Positions 11,810-19,652 of a stretch of 64,000 bases of DNA are shown here, one piece after another. The DNA lies in contig NC_088715.1 in NCBI RefSeq assembly GCF_963576615.1, positions 62,640,981 to 62,704,980 on the forward strand, read 5' to 3'. The stretch comes from Watersipora subatra (taxonomy: Eukaryota > Bryozoa > Gymnolaemata > Cheilostomatida > Watersiporidae). Position numbers and translations under genes: made by a program. Position 1 is the first letter of the stretch, and the number at the start of each line of letters is the position of its first letter. Under the pieces are notes generated by a model. It was not told where the DNA came from. It worked only from the letters and a program-made list of their open reading frames with translations, and made no database searches.

Positions 11810-12713
11810 AATGATGGTGATGATGATTCTGATAAAAATGAGAATGGTAATGGCGACGACAAAGGCAGCACTGACAAGGTTTGCAATACAAATTAATATC
11901 ATAATTAGCAGATTTCAATGACCTAATTTTGATGATTTATTTTAAAAATGACTAACTTTAAACTTTTCAAGTTATTTAAATTCAGAACAAGTAAGAATGG
12001 TAATAGAGGCGACACAAAATTTCAAATAGGTAGCATGGAGAAAGCTCGTAACATAAACTTTGATCAAATATCAAAGAAATACAGTAAAACAGTAAATGAG
12101 AGTCATAGTAAAAAAGACTTGATAGTTAAACTCAAAAAGCTGATACATGTATTTTTAAAACTAAATATTTATTGTTCAGCAACAGTTATTGTGCTCTCTG
12201 TTAACAAGGGTGTTCTTGTTGTAGTCATTAATTTATTTGTCGCTATTATTTTAAATGTTGTAGACTGGAAAGAAACACAGACGGTCAGAAGTTGCTCAAG
12301 TTGTGGGATTATTAGATGGAGTTGTTGCAGCATCTTTAAAAGTTTCAGGAAAACCTCAGAGGTTTTGTAAATCATGCAAACAAAATACTACATATGATTT
12401 GAATCAGAGGTATATTCATTGCTCAACATGTAACAACTACCTCTGTCTTTATAAAAAATGTTTATCAAGTGTAGTTAAACATAAGCACTTTCTGGAGCAC
12501 AGATCAACACATGGTAAATTAAACCCAACAGAGTGTATTTCATGTGGTGGTGAAAAAAAAGCTAGTCCTGAACAGTTTGGACGATGCCCAAATTGTGAGA
12601 TCTTCTGGTGCCTGGTGAAAGGGTGCTATCAAGAGTTTAAAGAAATCGCCCGACTGCAAAATCATATGAAAAATAAACACAAAGAAGTCAATATTGTGCC
12701 GTACATTGCATAA
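238..12713 (+). CDS. Bcl-2-like protein fused to acidic linker and two zinc modules, copy 1 (5' partial)
   Basis: Five exons (238-356, 3139-3302, 3916-4077, 11708-11878, 12264-12713) join in one frame for about 354 codons, each with an AG acceptor and, except the last, a GT donor. The start codon lies outside the window. In order the protein shows a helical N-part, a BH3-like FLNAGE, a degenerate BH1 (GEIFWKPII), a hydrophobic helical hairpin, BH2 WINTHGGW continued by VTMLSLNNP, a run of 12 Asp, a basic patch (TGKKHRR), and two zinc-ribbon plus C2H2 modules. Known Bcl-2 proteins control mitochondrial apoptosis and usually end in a membrane helix; here the zinc part takes that place. I infer a soluble, possibly nucleic-acid-binding Bcl-2-fold protein. 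BH homology rests on short motifs, spacing and intron position, so the Bcl-2 assignment is likely, not certain. Introns are swollen by transposons. Confidence 0.65.
699..761. repeat. Imperfect hairpin
   Basis: Left arm 699-720 (AGGCTATAACTTTAGACAAAA...) pairs with right arm 740-761 with two mismatches over 22 bases. The loop itself contains a short palindrome (TTGATTA/TAATCAA). It lies in gene 1 intron 2 and has no clear function. Confidence 0.6.
825..872. repeat. Compound CA/TA microsatellite
   Basis: A short CACACA run passes into (TA)n. It is a simple repeat within intron 2 of gene 1. Confidence 0.8.
872..965 (+). mobile_element. Possible pogo/Tigger-type MITE end
   Basis: The segment starts ACAGTCAAACATGGATAACT, and below it the phrases 'aactcgaac' and 'gaattatcag...caagttatcag' recur. 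CAGTCAAAC...GATAACTCGAA is a form I associate with ends of pogo-like DNA transposons. No opposite end or TA target duplication was identified, so this is only a candidate fragment. Confidence 0.3.
1401..1577. mobile_element. 177-bp MITE with TA target duplication
   Basis: Terminal inverted repeats of about 26 bp start CACACGTATT and continue GGTGTTTAGGTCAAA; the left copy reads C and the right copy T at one site. The element is flanked by TA at 1399-1400 and 1578-1579. Near the right end a second internal hairpin pairs TTCCGACGTTGATT with AATCAACGTCGGAA. TA duplications suggest mobilisation by a Tc1/mariner-type transposase. There is no coding capacity. Confidence 0.65.
1588..1640. repeat. 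(TA)n microsatellite
   Basis: Nearly pure alternating TA next to the MITE. Confidence 0.9.
1660..2240 (-). pseudogene. Degenerate retroelement gag-like remnant
   Basis: On the minus strand the translation is interrupted by several stops but contains a knuckle-like [11 protein letters not shown] (about 1690-1735) downstream of a polar, gag-like stretch. Base composition is more GC-rich than the surrounding intron. The knuckle has Gln where His is expected. This is probably a fossil gypsy gag inside gene 1 intron 2; the family is not certain. Confidence 0.35.
2241..3138. other. Intron sequence with probable retroelement debris
   Basis: GC content stays above that of the flanks to about 3090, with minus-strand fragments that look coding-like but are broken by stops. 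No family was recognised. The last 40 bases form the acceptor region of exon 3. Confidence 0.35.
3139..3302 (+). CDS. Gene 1 exon 3: BH3-like and degenerate BH1
   Basis: 164 nt between TTTTAG and GTAAGC (phase 1 in, 0 out). It encodes [11 protein letters not shown], which sits where BH3 (L-x3-G-D) would be. About 36 residues later comes [14 protein letters not shown], aligned with BH1 (F-x-x-G-x-NWGR-V-V). The spacing from BH3 to BH1 is close to that in BCL2. The Asn, Gly and Arg of NWGR are replaced by Phe, Lys and Pro. Confidence 0.65.
3916..4077 (+). CDS. Gene 1 exon 4: central helices and first half of BH2
   Basis: 162 nt, phase 0 at both ends, with acceptor TTTTAG and donor GTGAGA. It encodes a hydrophobic stretch ([10 protein letters not shown], then IIDLIGWLI) followed by [19 protein letters not shown] is the clearest Bcl-2 family signature in the window. 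The copy at 32621-32782 is almost identical, much closer than the other exon pairs. Confidence 0.7.
4790..5134 (-). repeat. LTR-like repeat, left copy (3' LTR of the reverse gypsy)
   Basis: It shares TCTAGAATG, TGCATAA, AAAATAAGTAT, CTTATTGAGCG, GATAATGGAAC and AACATAATGGTG-like blocks in the same order with 9038-9385. The exact ends are uncertain because similarity runs a little past the TGCA...TGCA boundaries. Confidence 0.55.
5139..5210. repeat. (TA)n microsatellite
   Basis: Almost pure TA immediately inside the left LTR-like repeat. Confidence 0.9.
5464..5540. repeat. Perfect 37-bp-arm palindrome
   Basis: Arms 5464-5500 and 5504-5540 are exact reverse complements with a 3-base spacer (AAT). 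They run from TAGAAGGTCTGGATATGG to GAGGGTAT on the left arm. The palindrome directly abuts a second one. Confidence 0.9.
5541..5609. repeat. Near-perfect 34-bp-arm palindrome
   Basis: Arms 5541-5574 and 5576-5609 match with one mismatch (CCACGCTAC against GTAGCATGG) and a 1-base spacer. It lies back to back with the palindrome at 5464-5540. Confidence 0.9.
7150..7901 (-). pseudogene. Gypsy integrase remnant
   Basis: Minus-strand segments read CEVCQA (zinc region), DLVGP-like core start, then [30 protein letters not shown] and IIERN, in the order of a Ty3/gypsy integrase. Stops interrupt the frame. The second catalytic Asp (normally HTDxG) reads DTYEG, so that acid is lost. Plus-strand ORFs here are shadows. 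Confidence 0.6.
8400..9000 (-). pseudogene. Gypsy RT tail and RNase H remnant
   Basis: The minus strand shows EAIAKPLH, then [19 protein letters not shown] and [11 protein letters not shown] (the RNase H TDAS motif), then SKTLTPLE and a [15 protein letters not shown] region, all typical of gypsy RNase H. Several in-frame stops are present. Confidence 0.6.
9038..9386 (-). repeat. LTR-like repeat, right copy (5' LTR of the reverse gypsy)
   Basis: This is the partner of 4790-5134, visibly diverged by substitutions and small indels. The RT tail remnant begins within about 40 bases of it, which marks a deletion of the leader, gag and most of pol. Confidence 0.55.
9924..10136 (+). pseudogene. BED-type zinc finger fragment of hAT transposase
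   Basis: The 70-residue frame contains [20 protein letters not shown] followed by YHLTNSH. This C-x2-C, then S-x-L-x-x-HL-x4-H layout is the BED finger that binds DNA in hAT transposases. The frame ends after NNYYC, where it runs into the C-terminal part, so the fragment is joined to the far end of the transposase by an internal deletion. Confidence 0.65.
10137..10275 (+). pseudogene. hAT transposase C-terminal dimerisation fragment
   Basis: It reads [20 protein letters not shown] then [10 protein letters not shown]. The P-x-ER-x-FS/F-x-AG pattern is characteristic of the hAT C-terminal domain. Confidence 0.65.
10508..10567. repeat. (TA)n microsatellite
   Basis: Pure TA for about 60 bases. 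Confidence 0.95.
10568..11034 (+). mobile_element. Solo or truncated LTR-like segment
   Basis: It begins TGTGGAGGAC, ends GCATTACA (TG...CA), and carries a TATA box at 10791-10797 (TATATAAGG). It is followed by leader-like sequence with repeated GATCAGGCC motifs to about 11296. No coding region and no second copy are seen in the window, so LTR identity is inferred from layout only. Confidence 0.4.
11035..11296 (+). other. GC-richer leader-like segment after the LTR-like sequence
   Basis: It contains repeated CTGATCA and GATCAGGCC motifs and ends at a (TA)n tract. It is probably part of the same retroelement fragment; no ORF is supported. Confidence 0.35.
11297..11578. repeat. Long degenerate TA-rich satellite
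   Basis: (TA)n mixed with TATATTACTTATATA, ATAAATATATACA and (GT)n units. Any ORF across it is an artefact. Confidence 0.9.
11708..11878 (+). CDS. Gene 1 exon 5: end of BH2 and Asp-rich tract
   Basis: 171 nt, phase 0 both sides, with acceptor TTTTTAG and donor GTTTGC. It opens [17 protein letters not shown], which continues HGGW of exon 4 in the way BAK continues GGW with V-x-x-L-x-L. It then encodes 12 consecutive Asp from a (GAT)n tract plus further acidic residues. One exon therefore contains both Bcl-2 sequence and linker, which argues against accidental joining of two genes. Confidence 0.7.
11879..12263 (+). other. Gene 1 intron 5
   Basis: A 385-base AT-rich intron. An ORF starting at 11948 crosses it but does not match the exon frame and is not conserved in gene 2. 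Confidence 0.6.
12264..12713 (+). CDS. Gene 1 terminal exon: two zinc-ribbon plus C2H2 modules
   Basis: 450 nt encoding 149 residues to TAA, from acceptor GTTGTAG. Module A has C35, C38, C53, C56, C61, C66, H79 and H83. Module B has C91, C94, C108, C111, C116, C121, H134 and H139. Each is CxxC-x13/14-CxxC-x4-C-x4-C-x12-H-x3/4-H. The second half of each is a C2H2 finger with unusual x4 cysteine spacing. All 16 ligands are kept in gene 2. Confidence 0.75.
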   Translation, partial: TGKKHRRSEVAQVVGLLDGVVAASLKVSGKPQRFCKSCKQNTTYDLNQRYIHCSTCNNYLCLYKKCLSSVVKHKHFLEHRSTHGKLNPTECISCGGEKKASPEQFGRCPNCEIFWCLVKGCYQEFKEIARLQNHMKNKHKEVNIVPYIA

Positions 12714-13140
12714 TATTCTGTACCTTATTAATTACAAGATTAATTAAACTGAATTGCAGAAATAAAGTTAGATGCTAATAAAGAAATAAACCAGTTTTTT
12801 GTACAACTGTTTGTTACATTCAAGTTTATAATTTAGCATCAAGTGCCTGGGACCATTTATTGTAACTAAAGTTAAGGTTTCTCAACGAAGAGAATTCAGG
12901 TTTTTGTCAACTGATTTGAGGAAGAGAATCAATTTAAGTACTTGACATTTCTGAGGTATTCATGCATTCTTTGCTAATTATATCACTATCTAATAGGTAA
13001 ATACTTAAATCGTTGTGCGTTAGTTTTTGTAAAAGAGGACCTATAATCAAGTAAATGATGTAAACAGCATAGATCAATTTTTTTAGAATCATTGTTTTTG
13101 CTTGAAGATAAATTGCTAAGTTTTCGGTAAGCATAACTAT
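12714..13140 (+). other. Gene 1 3' UTR and flank
   Basis: AATAAA signals occur at 12761-12766, 12777-12782 and 12785-12790. Blocks such as TTTTTGTCAACTGATTT, AATTATATCACTATC and ATCAAGTAAATGATGTA recur in order at about 37980-38160 after gene 2, so the duplicated block extends past the stop codon. Confidence 0.6.
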
Positions 13141-14300
13141 AGAAAGTATAAACTAACAAACTTTAAATACTATTTGCTTAACATATACGCTGTTACAATT
13201 GAAGAGCCCAGGGCTAAAAGTTTTCAAGTCACAAAATGGCCAACTGCAGAAAAGCAAAGCTAAAGTTAGAAACTTGTTGTGAAATCAGAGAAAGGTCACT
13301 AGACATCATTTACCTTCATTATCAGGCTCAGAACTGTCACTACATTTCTTTTGTAAGTTTCTTAGATCTCTCTGTACTATTGGATTGCAAAAAGCTGAGA
13401 TGTTTTTATGGACTTGAGTACTTATAGGGCAACAACTTGGATTTTTCATAGCATTAACACACTTTTCTTCATGTCCGATGACAATGAGAATGGTTAGGTG
13501 AACAGCAGATGTAAAGAACAGTATTGTCAGATGAAAAGCCTGCTAGACTATGTGCTGAGCAGGCAAAATAGCTCTAGAAATGATGTTCCGTTGGCACTCC
13601 TGTCAGTGGCAATTTCTGCAGTGATATAGACTAATTTGGGTATGGAGAATTCAAAACTGAAAAGTTGCCGTAGCTGCCATTCCCACTTCTATGAGAAAAT
13701 GATTAAAAATGATATTTTAGGATTGATCTCCTCTGTAAATAAGATTTCTTCTATAGAAACATCAGATTTGCAACTTTTATCATAATTATGTAGCAGTGAT
13801 TTATAATATCAGTGGTGAAGTCAAAATTCATCTTCTATCTATTTTCGAACATTCCATGTCCTACGATTGTTACACCACATGTAAACTATCTACATGTCTA
13901 TATGCATATGTACATGTGTATATATTTGTAAGGTTTAATGGCTTAATTTTACAAAAGAATTCTAAACGCGATAATTATGTTTTATAACTTGACACTGATG
14001 AATCATAGAAAATAATAAGATACAAGATAAGTGCATTCATGGTTTGAGCTTTGACATGACTTGTGTAGCCCACATGGATGACTCTCAAGAAGTTAATTTA
14101 ATAAACATTGTCTAAGCATACAGTCAAACACTTAGCCATTGTCTGAAAAGCTAAAAAAAACTTTTAAATAGCTTGAAAGGTTGTTTCCAATGGTGTATGT
14201 CTTCAACTTGCCTGCAAAGGCTACCAGATTCCCAGAACATGCTATCAGAGACTGACTAACAGCAAAATTGAGCTTGGTAGAAGAAAACACACTGAGGTGA
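13141..14300. other. Intergenic, no supported feature
   Basis: AT-rich sequence. Short ORFs at 13236 and 13796 have no recognisable motif, no splice context and no partner in the other paralogue's flank. Confidence 0.5.
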
Positions 14301-14323
14301 GTATTTTTTAGACTTTTTTTAGT

Positions 14324-14387
14324 GCCATTATCTCACCCTAAATGTTTGAGTGTTAAAGACCACTCAAACATTTAAGGTGAGATAATG
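14324..14387. repeat. 28-bp-arm hairpin with 8-base loop
   Basis: Left arm 14324-14351 (CCATTATCTCACC...TTTGAGTG) pairs with 14360-14387 with one mismatch. The loop is TTAAAGAC. Confidence 0.85.
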
Positions 14388-14619
14388 GGGCATATAATTA
14401 TTCTATAAAATAATTATTATGCAATTTAAGTACATAATTAATAATCATTATTAAGATGGAAGATATGCAGACATTGTAATCCATACAAACCAGTAGTGGT
14501 GGCTACTGATCAAGATGCTTGTATTCAGTTTGAAAAATAACTAAATTTCAATCCAGCAGGGCATTAACCATTAGTCTTACCCTCATTTATCAAATGGACA
14601 AATCATGCATGTATTCACT

Positions 14620-14693
14620 CTAGTTTATTGGTCTAAGCTGACTAAGTGGTGATGATTTCCTCACCACTTAGTCAGCTTAGACCAATAAACTAG
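14620..14693. repeat. Perfect 33-bp-arm hairpin with 8-base loop
   Basis: Arms 14620-14652 and 14661-14693 are exact reverse complements (CTAGTTTATTGGTC...AGTGGTGA). The loop is TGATTTCC. It lies 230 bases from the hairpin at 14324, which also has an 8-base loop. Confidence 0.9.
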
Positions 14694-14719
14694 TTGTCTA
14701 AATAAACAGTGTCCTGACA

Positions 14720-15925
14720 TTCATTGGGCCACATGAAAAGAGTTGGAAACCTGCTATTCATGATAAACCATGTCAAGATGAAGATGAGCTACCAAAGAAA
14801 ATCACAAGATTCAATTCTGCTATCCACTTATACACATCAAGACCTACATTTAAACATGTAAGCATGATTTGTGAAAAACAAGGTTTGGTACTACTCACAC
14901 AAATCAACTTCATACTTGCAAAGCTTTCCTTCATGTAGCCAAAACTGTGTCCACTGGTATGTCCATCTATCATGTAAATTAACCTAAGATATGATTACTT
15001 CAGCTGCTTTGACTGCTATTAAGTAATTGATAAGTAGTGCCCGGTTTTGTTTTGCAGACCAACTTGTACTGGTATGGTACCAATGATTGGCATCACATCA
15101 TCCTACAGGCAACTATGGCCCTCACAACGAACTTAAACTCATAGTGACATCTTCAAGAATAGTTTCACATAAACAACTTGCTAATTTTGCAAGTGGTGCA
15201 CCTGTCTACACATGCAGATGGATTGAAGAATGCTGCCACCATCAAACAGGAAGAACGTATGCTTTGTAGAACTTTGATCAAGATGTGGTTGTCTTAGAGG
15301 TGGCCTCTCATAACAAGTGTTATGACAAGTATGTCTGCGCAATACTCGATAAACAACTGCGTAATTGATAAAAATGTTGACCAATCTTGCCTCAACAGAA
15401 GCAATTAGGATAGATCACTACTTACCTATGGTGTCTTGGAGTTTTTTATGTAAGAGGACAAGCAGAGAGCTGTGCTTCTAACTGCAGTTTGTAAATATTA
15501 CAGCCTAGGTTCCCAGATGGCAACTGAATTAGAAACCTTCTCAGATGACTAGTTCATATCTTTAGCAGACATGATCAAACTACTATAAGTGAAGTGACTC
15601 CAAGCTATTGAGGATGTGGGGTCATCATTGTGGATGCCATGGGGCTTATCCAAGCTCTATTTGCAAGTGCCATTGCTTCAACGTTCCGTCAACTTGCTGA
15701 TACCATTTTTGATGTGCTTATTGCTCATACTAAAAAGTACAAGGCCGCTTGTGTGGATTTTGTGATCAAAAACTTTTGCAATAATAGAGCTACTAATGCT
15801 ACTAAGCTCGGAGATCAACTTCCAATGTAAAAATCTCATAGGTGTGCACGGTTTCTCTAGCTGTGATGTAGTTTCATCCTTCGCATGCAAAGAGAGAAAG
15901 GGTGATAGAAAACTCATCTAAACAG
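14720..15925 (+). pseudogene. Degenerate remnant of an unnamed repetitive protein family
   Basis: Several disjoint open stretches look coding. FIGPHEKSWKPAIHDKPC runs to a possible donor at 14858. A frame at 15087-15269 includes LIVTSSRIVSHKQLANFA and APVYTCRWIEECC. A frame at about 15620-15830 reads VIIVDAMGLIQAL and KAACVDFVIKNF, and near 15845-15920 comes GVHGFSSCDVVSSFACKE. The last two resemble a family I have met as uncharacterised multi-copy proteins in marine invertebrates, with a V-DGMALVQ-type opening and an H-x-F-x-GCD-x-x-S-x-F motif. Stops and frame changes show it is dead. The function is unknown to me. Confidence 0.35.
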
Positions 15926-16129
15926 AAGTCGACTCTGAGAATCCAACTCCAACTCATGACACTATATTATAGTGTAAAGTTTTTACCACTTTGTTTATTG
16001 TATGAATGTATTGACATACATAAGAAAAGGCGACTGCCTAGCTTGACTGCTTAATTTTTATTAATGAGTAATAAAAATAACACCTGGGCTACCCATAACA
16101 TTGCTGCAATATCACAATACTCGAAGCAC

Positions 16130-16510
16130 ATATAATACTTCTAGAAAGTGACTGGTGCAGAAGTCAGTACAAATGGCATGACCTTTTATTTCCATAAGCC
16201 GGAGCTAGTAGCAAATGACAACTTATTTTGTGCATCTGCATATAGCGGCACTCACCAATAGCTACTGCCTAGGTCCAATAGACTGAAGAAGAGAGAATCA
16301 AGGCTTTTTTCAATTAAATAAAGAGTAAGCATCATGTCCGGTGGGTGCATTCAGTTGACGGTACCTCACAGAACCACCATTTCTTGTCCTGCTTCTGAAA
16401 CAATATCCCCTGGATTCTCTAAGCATCTTCATCAAGCTTGATGAGTCCTTTACTGAGAAGCTCTTGCACTTGTCACTCTGCCCGGTTTCATTATAATTAT
16501 GGTCCAAGCT
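16130..16510 (-). pseudogene. Gypsy reverse transcriptase fragment
   Basis: Minus-strand translation across frames gives GGSVRYRQLNAPTGHDAYSL (as in K-DG-x-R-F-x-VDYR-x-LN-x-x-T-x-x-DAYPLP), then SLDSL, L-DLGSSYW and KVMPF. These are successive fingers and palm blocks of a Ty3/gypsy RT. Frameshifts and stops are present, and the YxDD box is not seen. It is an isolated fossil fragment. Confidence 0.55.
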
Positions 16511-16559
16511 AGTGCGGAGGTCGGTATATAGGCTGAGAGAAGACTTTGAAAGAACAAAG

Positions 16560-18250
16560 TATGCTTAAGAAAAAAATGTACTGGTCACAACACGAGGTAT
16601 TAGGGATTATTTAATATCTTTTCACATATTTGCCCATGACTTCAACAAGTCTAATGGTCTACTCACCTTTTTGACCCTTGACTGTTCCTGTAACCAAATA
16701 AAGCCCATCTTGAGGATAAGAATAACGCAACTCATATTTAAAAAATATTGTTTAAGGATGTAAAAATTCACAGATGGCGTTGGCCAATTTTTATTTGTTG
16801 ATACTGTAGGATGCTTAAGTTGAACAACACTTTAAACGGCATGCTCAATCATTGCTCCATAGCAGTGGTACCACTGGAGGCTCTGTATATTAGTGTAAAA
16901 ATTATATACCTCAAAATCTATAGGTGCGGCTGTACACACAGTAACCTTGCACATGCACTATCCTGAATTCTCAGTCTTTTCTAAGCTGAGATTTCTCTTG
17001 AAATGCCTGGAGTGTGGGCTCTTGTTTAACCTGTACTCCTTTAATATGCCAACTTTTTACCGTTAAATCAACAAGGCAAGGTAAAAAGAAAACTGGAAAG
17101 AAAATCATAGAGATTATAAAGTTATAGCTAATATTGAAACATGATAGGCAGAAGTTGGTCCCAAATTATACTCAGTACATAATTCAGTGTAACTGAAACA
17201 AATGAGGTTTAAACTACCAATAACACATTTACCCCAAAAAATGACTTTTACTTTTTTAACCTGCAACAGACACTTGGTTTCTTTGATTGTTTAATTTGCA
17301 AAATATAAATAAACTAATAGAGCCACACAAATACATATTAATTTGCCTATCTCGTTTCAAAGGTCAACAACAATGACTGGTTTTAGATTTTTCCCTGTCT
17401 TAGTCATTTTAGGCTTGCCAAGTAATTTGATTGGTGCATATATAGGTTGAGTGCTAGTTGATATCCTGACCTAGTTGTAGTTTTGTTGTGTTGGTGCTGA
17501 TGAAGGAACATCGGTTTGACAAAATGAGGCCACAGTATTTGTTTTTGCACAGTTACTTTCTCATACTTTTTACTGATGATTGAATCAAAAGTTGACTGAC
17601 CATTTATCCCACGACCAAATGAGCTGACGTGAAGTTTGGGAATTTTTATGATAAATGCATGTGCACACAACTTACGAAAATTATTCATCAACAATGAGAC
17701 GAACCCTTGTAATAAATTTCATCAACAAATTTAACCATCGTTTTGTAGATTAGTTAAAGTATAATAACGATACAAAACACATATAGGCCTATTTAAATAT
17801 GTTACCAAGTATTTGTATATTCTCGAAAATCTCTTAAAACTTATCCATCATTTCGGATTATCCACAAATAGACAGATTTATTAGAACGAAAATTGTCACA
17901 AAACGCTTGAAAAGCTTGGTTTAATAAAAGTTAAGACCGGAAATTGAAACGGCAGGCGACTGAGAATAGAACTATTAAGTCGTGCGCATTTTGCGAAAGA
18001 ATAACGTGCACATTTTACCAGTATTTGGCATCGTTTACTTGTAATCGAATTTATTCGAAGGTTTCTGTAATAAATGTAGACCGTTTGAGGCGTTGACCAA
18101 TTTATAGGTACGAAATTATGGTACACAGTTTATCAGCCTATGTTTTTTGTCCAATCACCAAAGGTTTCATTTTTTAAAACGTTAGCCAAAATTCTTTACA
18201 ACTTATGTACAAGCTAGGGCCAAACTACAGCGCCCCTTTATGACGAGAAA
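16560..18250. other. Intergenic, no confident gene
   Basis: AT-rich. A minus-strand frame at 17404-17685 (MNNFRKLCAHAFIIKIPKLH start, then SSFGRGINGQSTFDSI) is the least repetitive open stretch and begins with a basic, amphipathic-looking N-terminus. It has no recognisable homology and no clear splice partner, so I do not call it a gene. Confidence 0.4.
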
Positions 18251-18965
18251 ATTTTTTATTTTGCTGCAGTTTGCATCAAACTTTCAGACGTGTGAATGCT
18301 CATACTCGCTTTCTGTTAAAGATCGCTATCAAAGCCATTCTACATTCAACGCAACCAACTTTCAAACTGTGTATAGTACACAGTAGCGTGCCATTTTATT
18401 TCTAATTTTGCATTTAAGAGTTATAATAAACATATTTCTTTATTGCTGTTGAATTACATACATTACAGCAGATTAGGCCTACAGCTTTATAACACTTTTA
18501 TAACAGCTTTTATTTTGCTACAATTTGCAGAAATCTACCAGACGCGTGAACGCTCATAGGTTTTCTATTATTGCTGTATTACTATATTAACAATATTGGT
18601 TGTTCTAATGATATCAGTGCATTTTACTTCTAATATTGGTCAATATTGCATTTCTCCTAGTGCAGGGGAGAAATTATAATAGACATAATATTTTCCTTTC
18701 ATTATTGCTGTTTGCCATGACCAAACACTTTTTAAATAAATTTTCTAAAAATCTATATAAATACCACAACTTCTTGATATTGTTAGCTATGACGTTTTGA
18801 AATGTAAACAAAATTGTGCATTGGTTTTCTATTATTACTATATTAATAATATTGATTATTCTAATAATATCAGTGCATTTTACTTCTAACATTGGTCAAT
18901 ATTGCATTTCTCCTATTGCAGGGGGAAAATATAAACGTCTTTTCCTTTCATTATTGCTGGTTGTT
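18250..18965. repeat. Degenerate tandem repeat, about 255-270 bp unit
   Basis: The block TTTTATTTTGCTGCAGTTTG...GCTCATA recurs at about 18508. The block TTTTCTATTATT...GTCAATATTGCATTTCTCCTA recurs at about 18560 and 18830. The copies are clearly diverged; about two and a half units can be aligned by eye. Confidence 0.6.
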
Positions 18966-19070
18966 GTATATAATAACACCCACACCCAGTACATTACAGC
19001 TACCATTGCAGTTATCCTATTTTACTGCTAATATTGTATTTCTCAACCATCAGTACCTTTTCTTTTTTCC

Positions 19071-19652
19071 AATTTCACTTTGGCCGTGGGCGTATGACAG
19101 TGGAATATCACTTTGGTCGTGGGCTGTATGACAGTGGAATTTCACTTTGGCCGTGGGCTGTATGACAGTGGAATATCACTTTGGTCATGGGCTGTATGAC
19201 AGTGGAATATCACTTTGGCCGTGGGCTGTATGACAGGGGAATATCACTTTGGTCGTGGGCTGTATGACAGTGGAATATCACTTTGGTCGTGGGCTGTATG
19301 ACAGTGGAATTTCACTTTGGCCGTGGGCTGTATGACAGTGGAATATCACTTTGGCCGTGGGCTGTATGACAGTGGAATATCACTTTGGCCGTGGGCTGTA
19401 TGACAGTGGAATATCACTTTGGCCGTGGGCTGTATGACAGTGGAATATCACTTTGGCCGTGGGCTGTATGACAGTGGAATATCACTTTGGCCGTGGGCTG
19501 TATGACAGTGGAATATCACTTTGGTCGTGGGCTGTATGACAGTGGAATATCACTTTGGCCGTGGGGTGTATGACAGTGGAATATCACTTTGGCCGTGGGC
19601 TGTATGACAGTGGAATATCACTTTGGTCGTGGACTGTATGACAGTGGAATTT
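19071..19652. repeat. 34-bp minisatellite, about 17 copies
   Basis: The unit is CACTTTGGCCGTGGGCTG plus TATGACAGTGGAATAT. Copies are nearly identical, with the main variation GGCCGTG/GGTCGTG/GGTCATG and GAATAT/GAATTT. Because 34 is not a multiple of 3, no long frame stays open across it. Confidence 0.95.

Noticed and set aside
11948..12370. 140-codon ORF upstream of the gene 1 terminal exon
   Set aside because: It crosses the acceptor of exon 6 in a different frame and is not conserved at the same place in gene 2.
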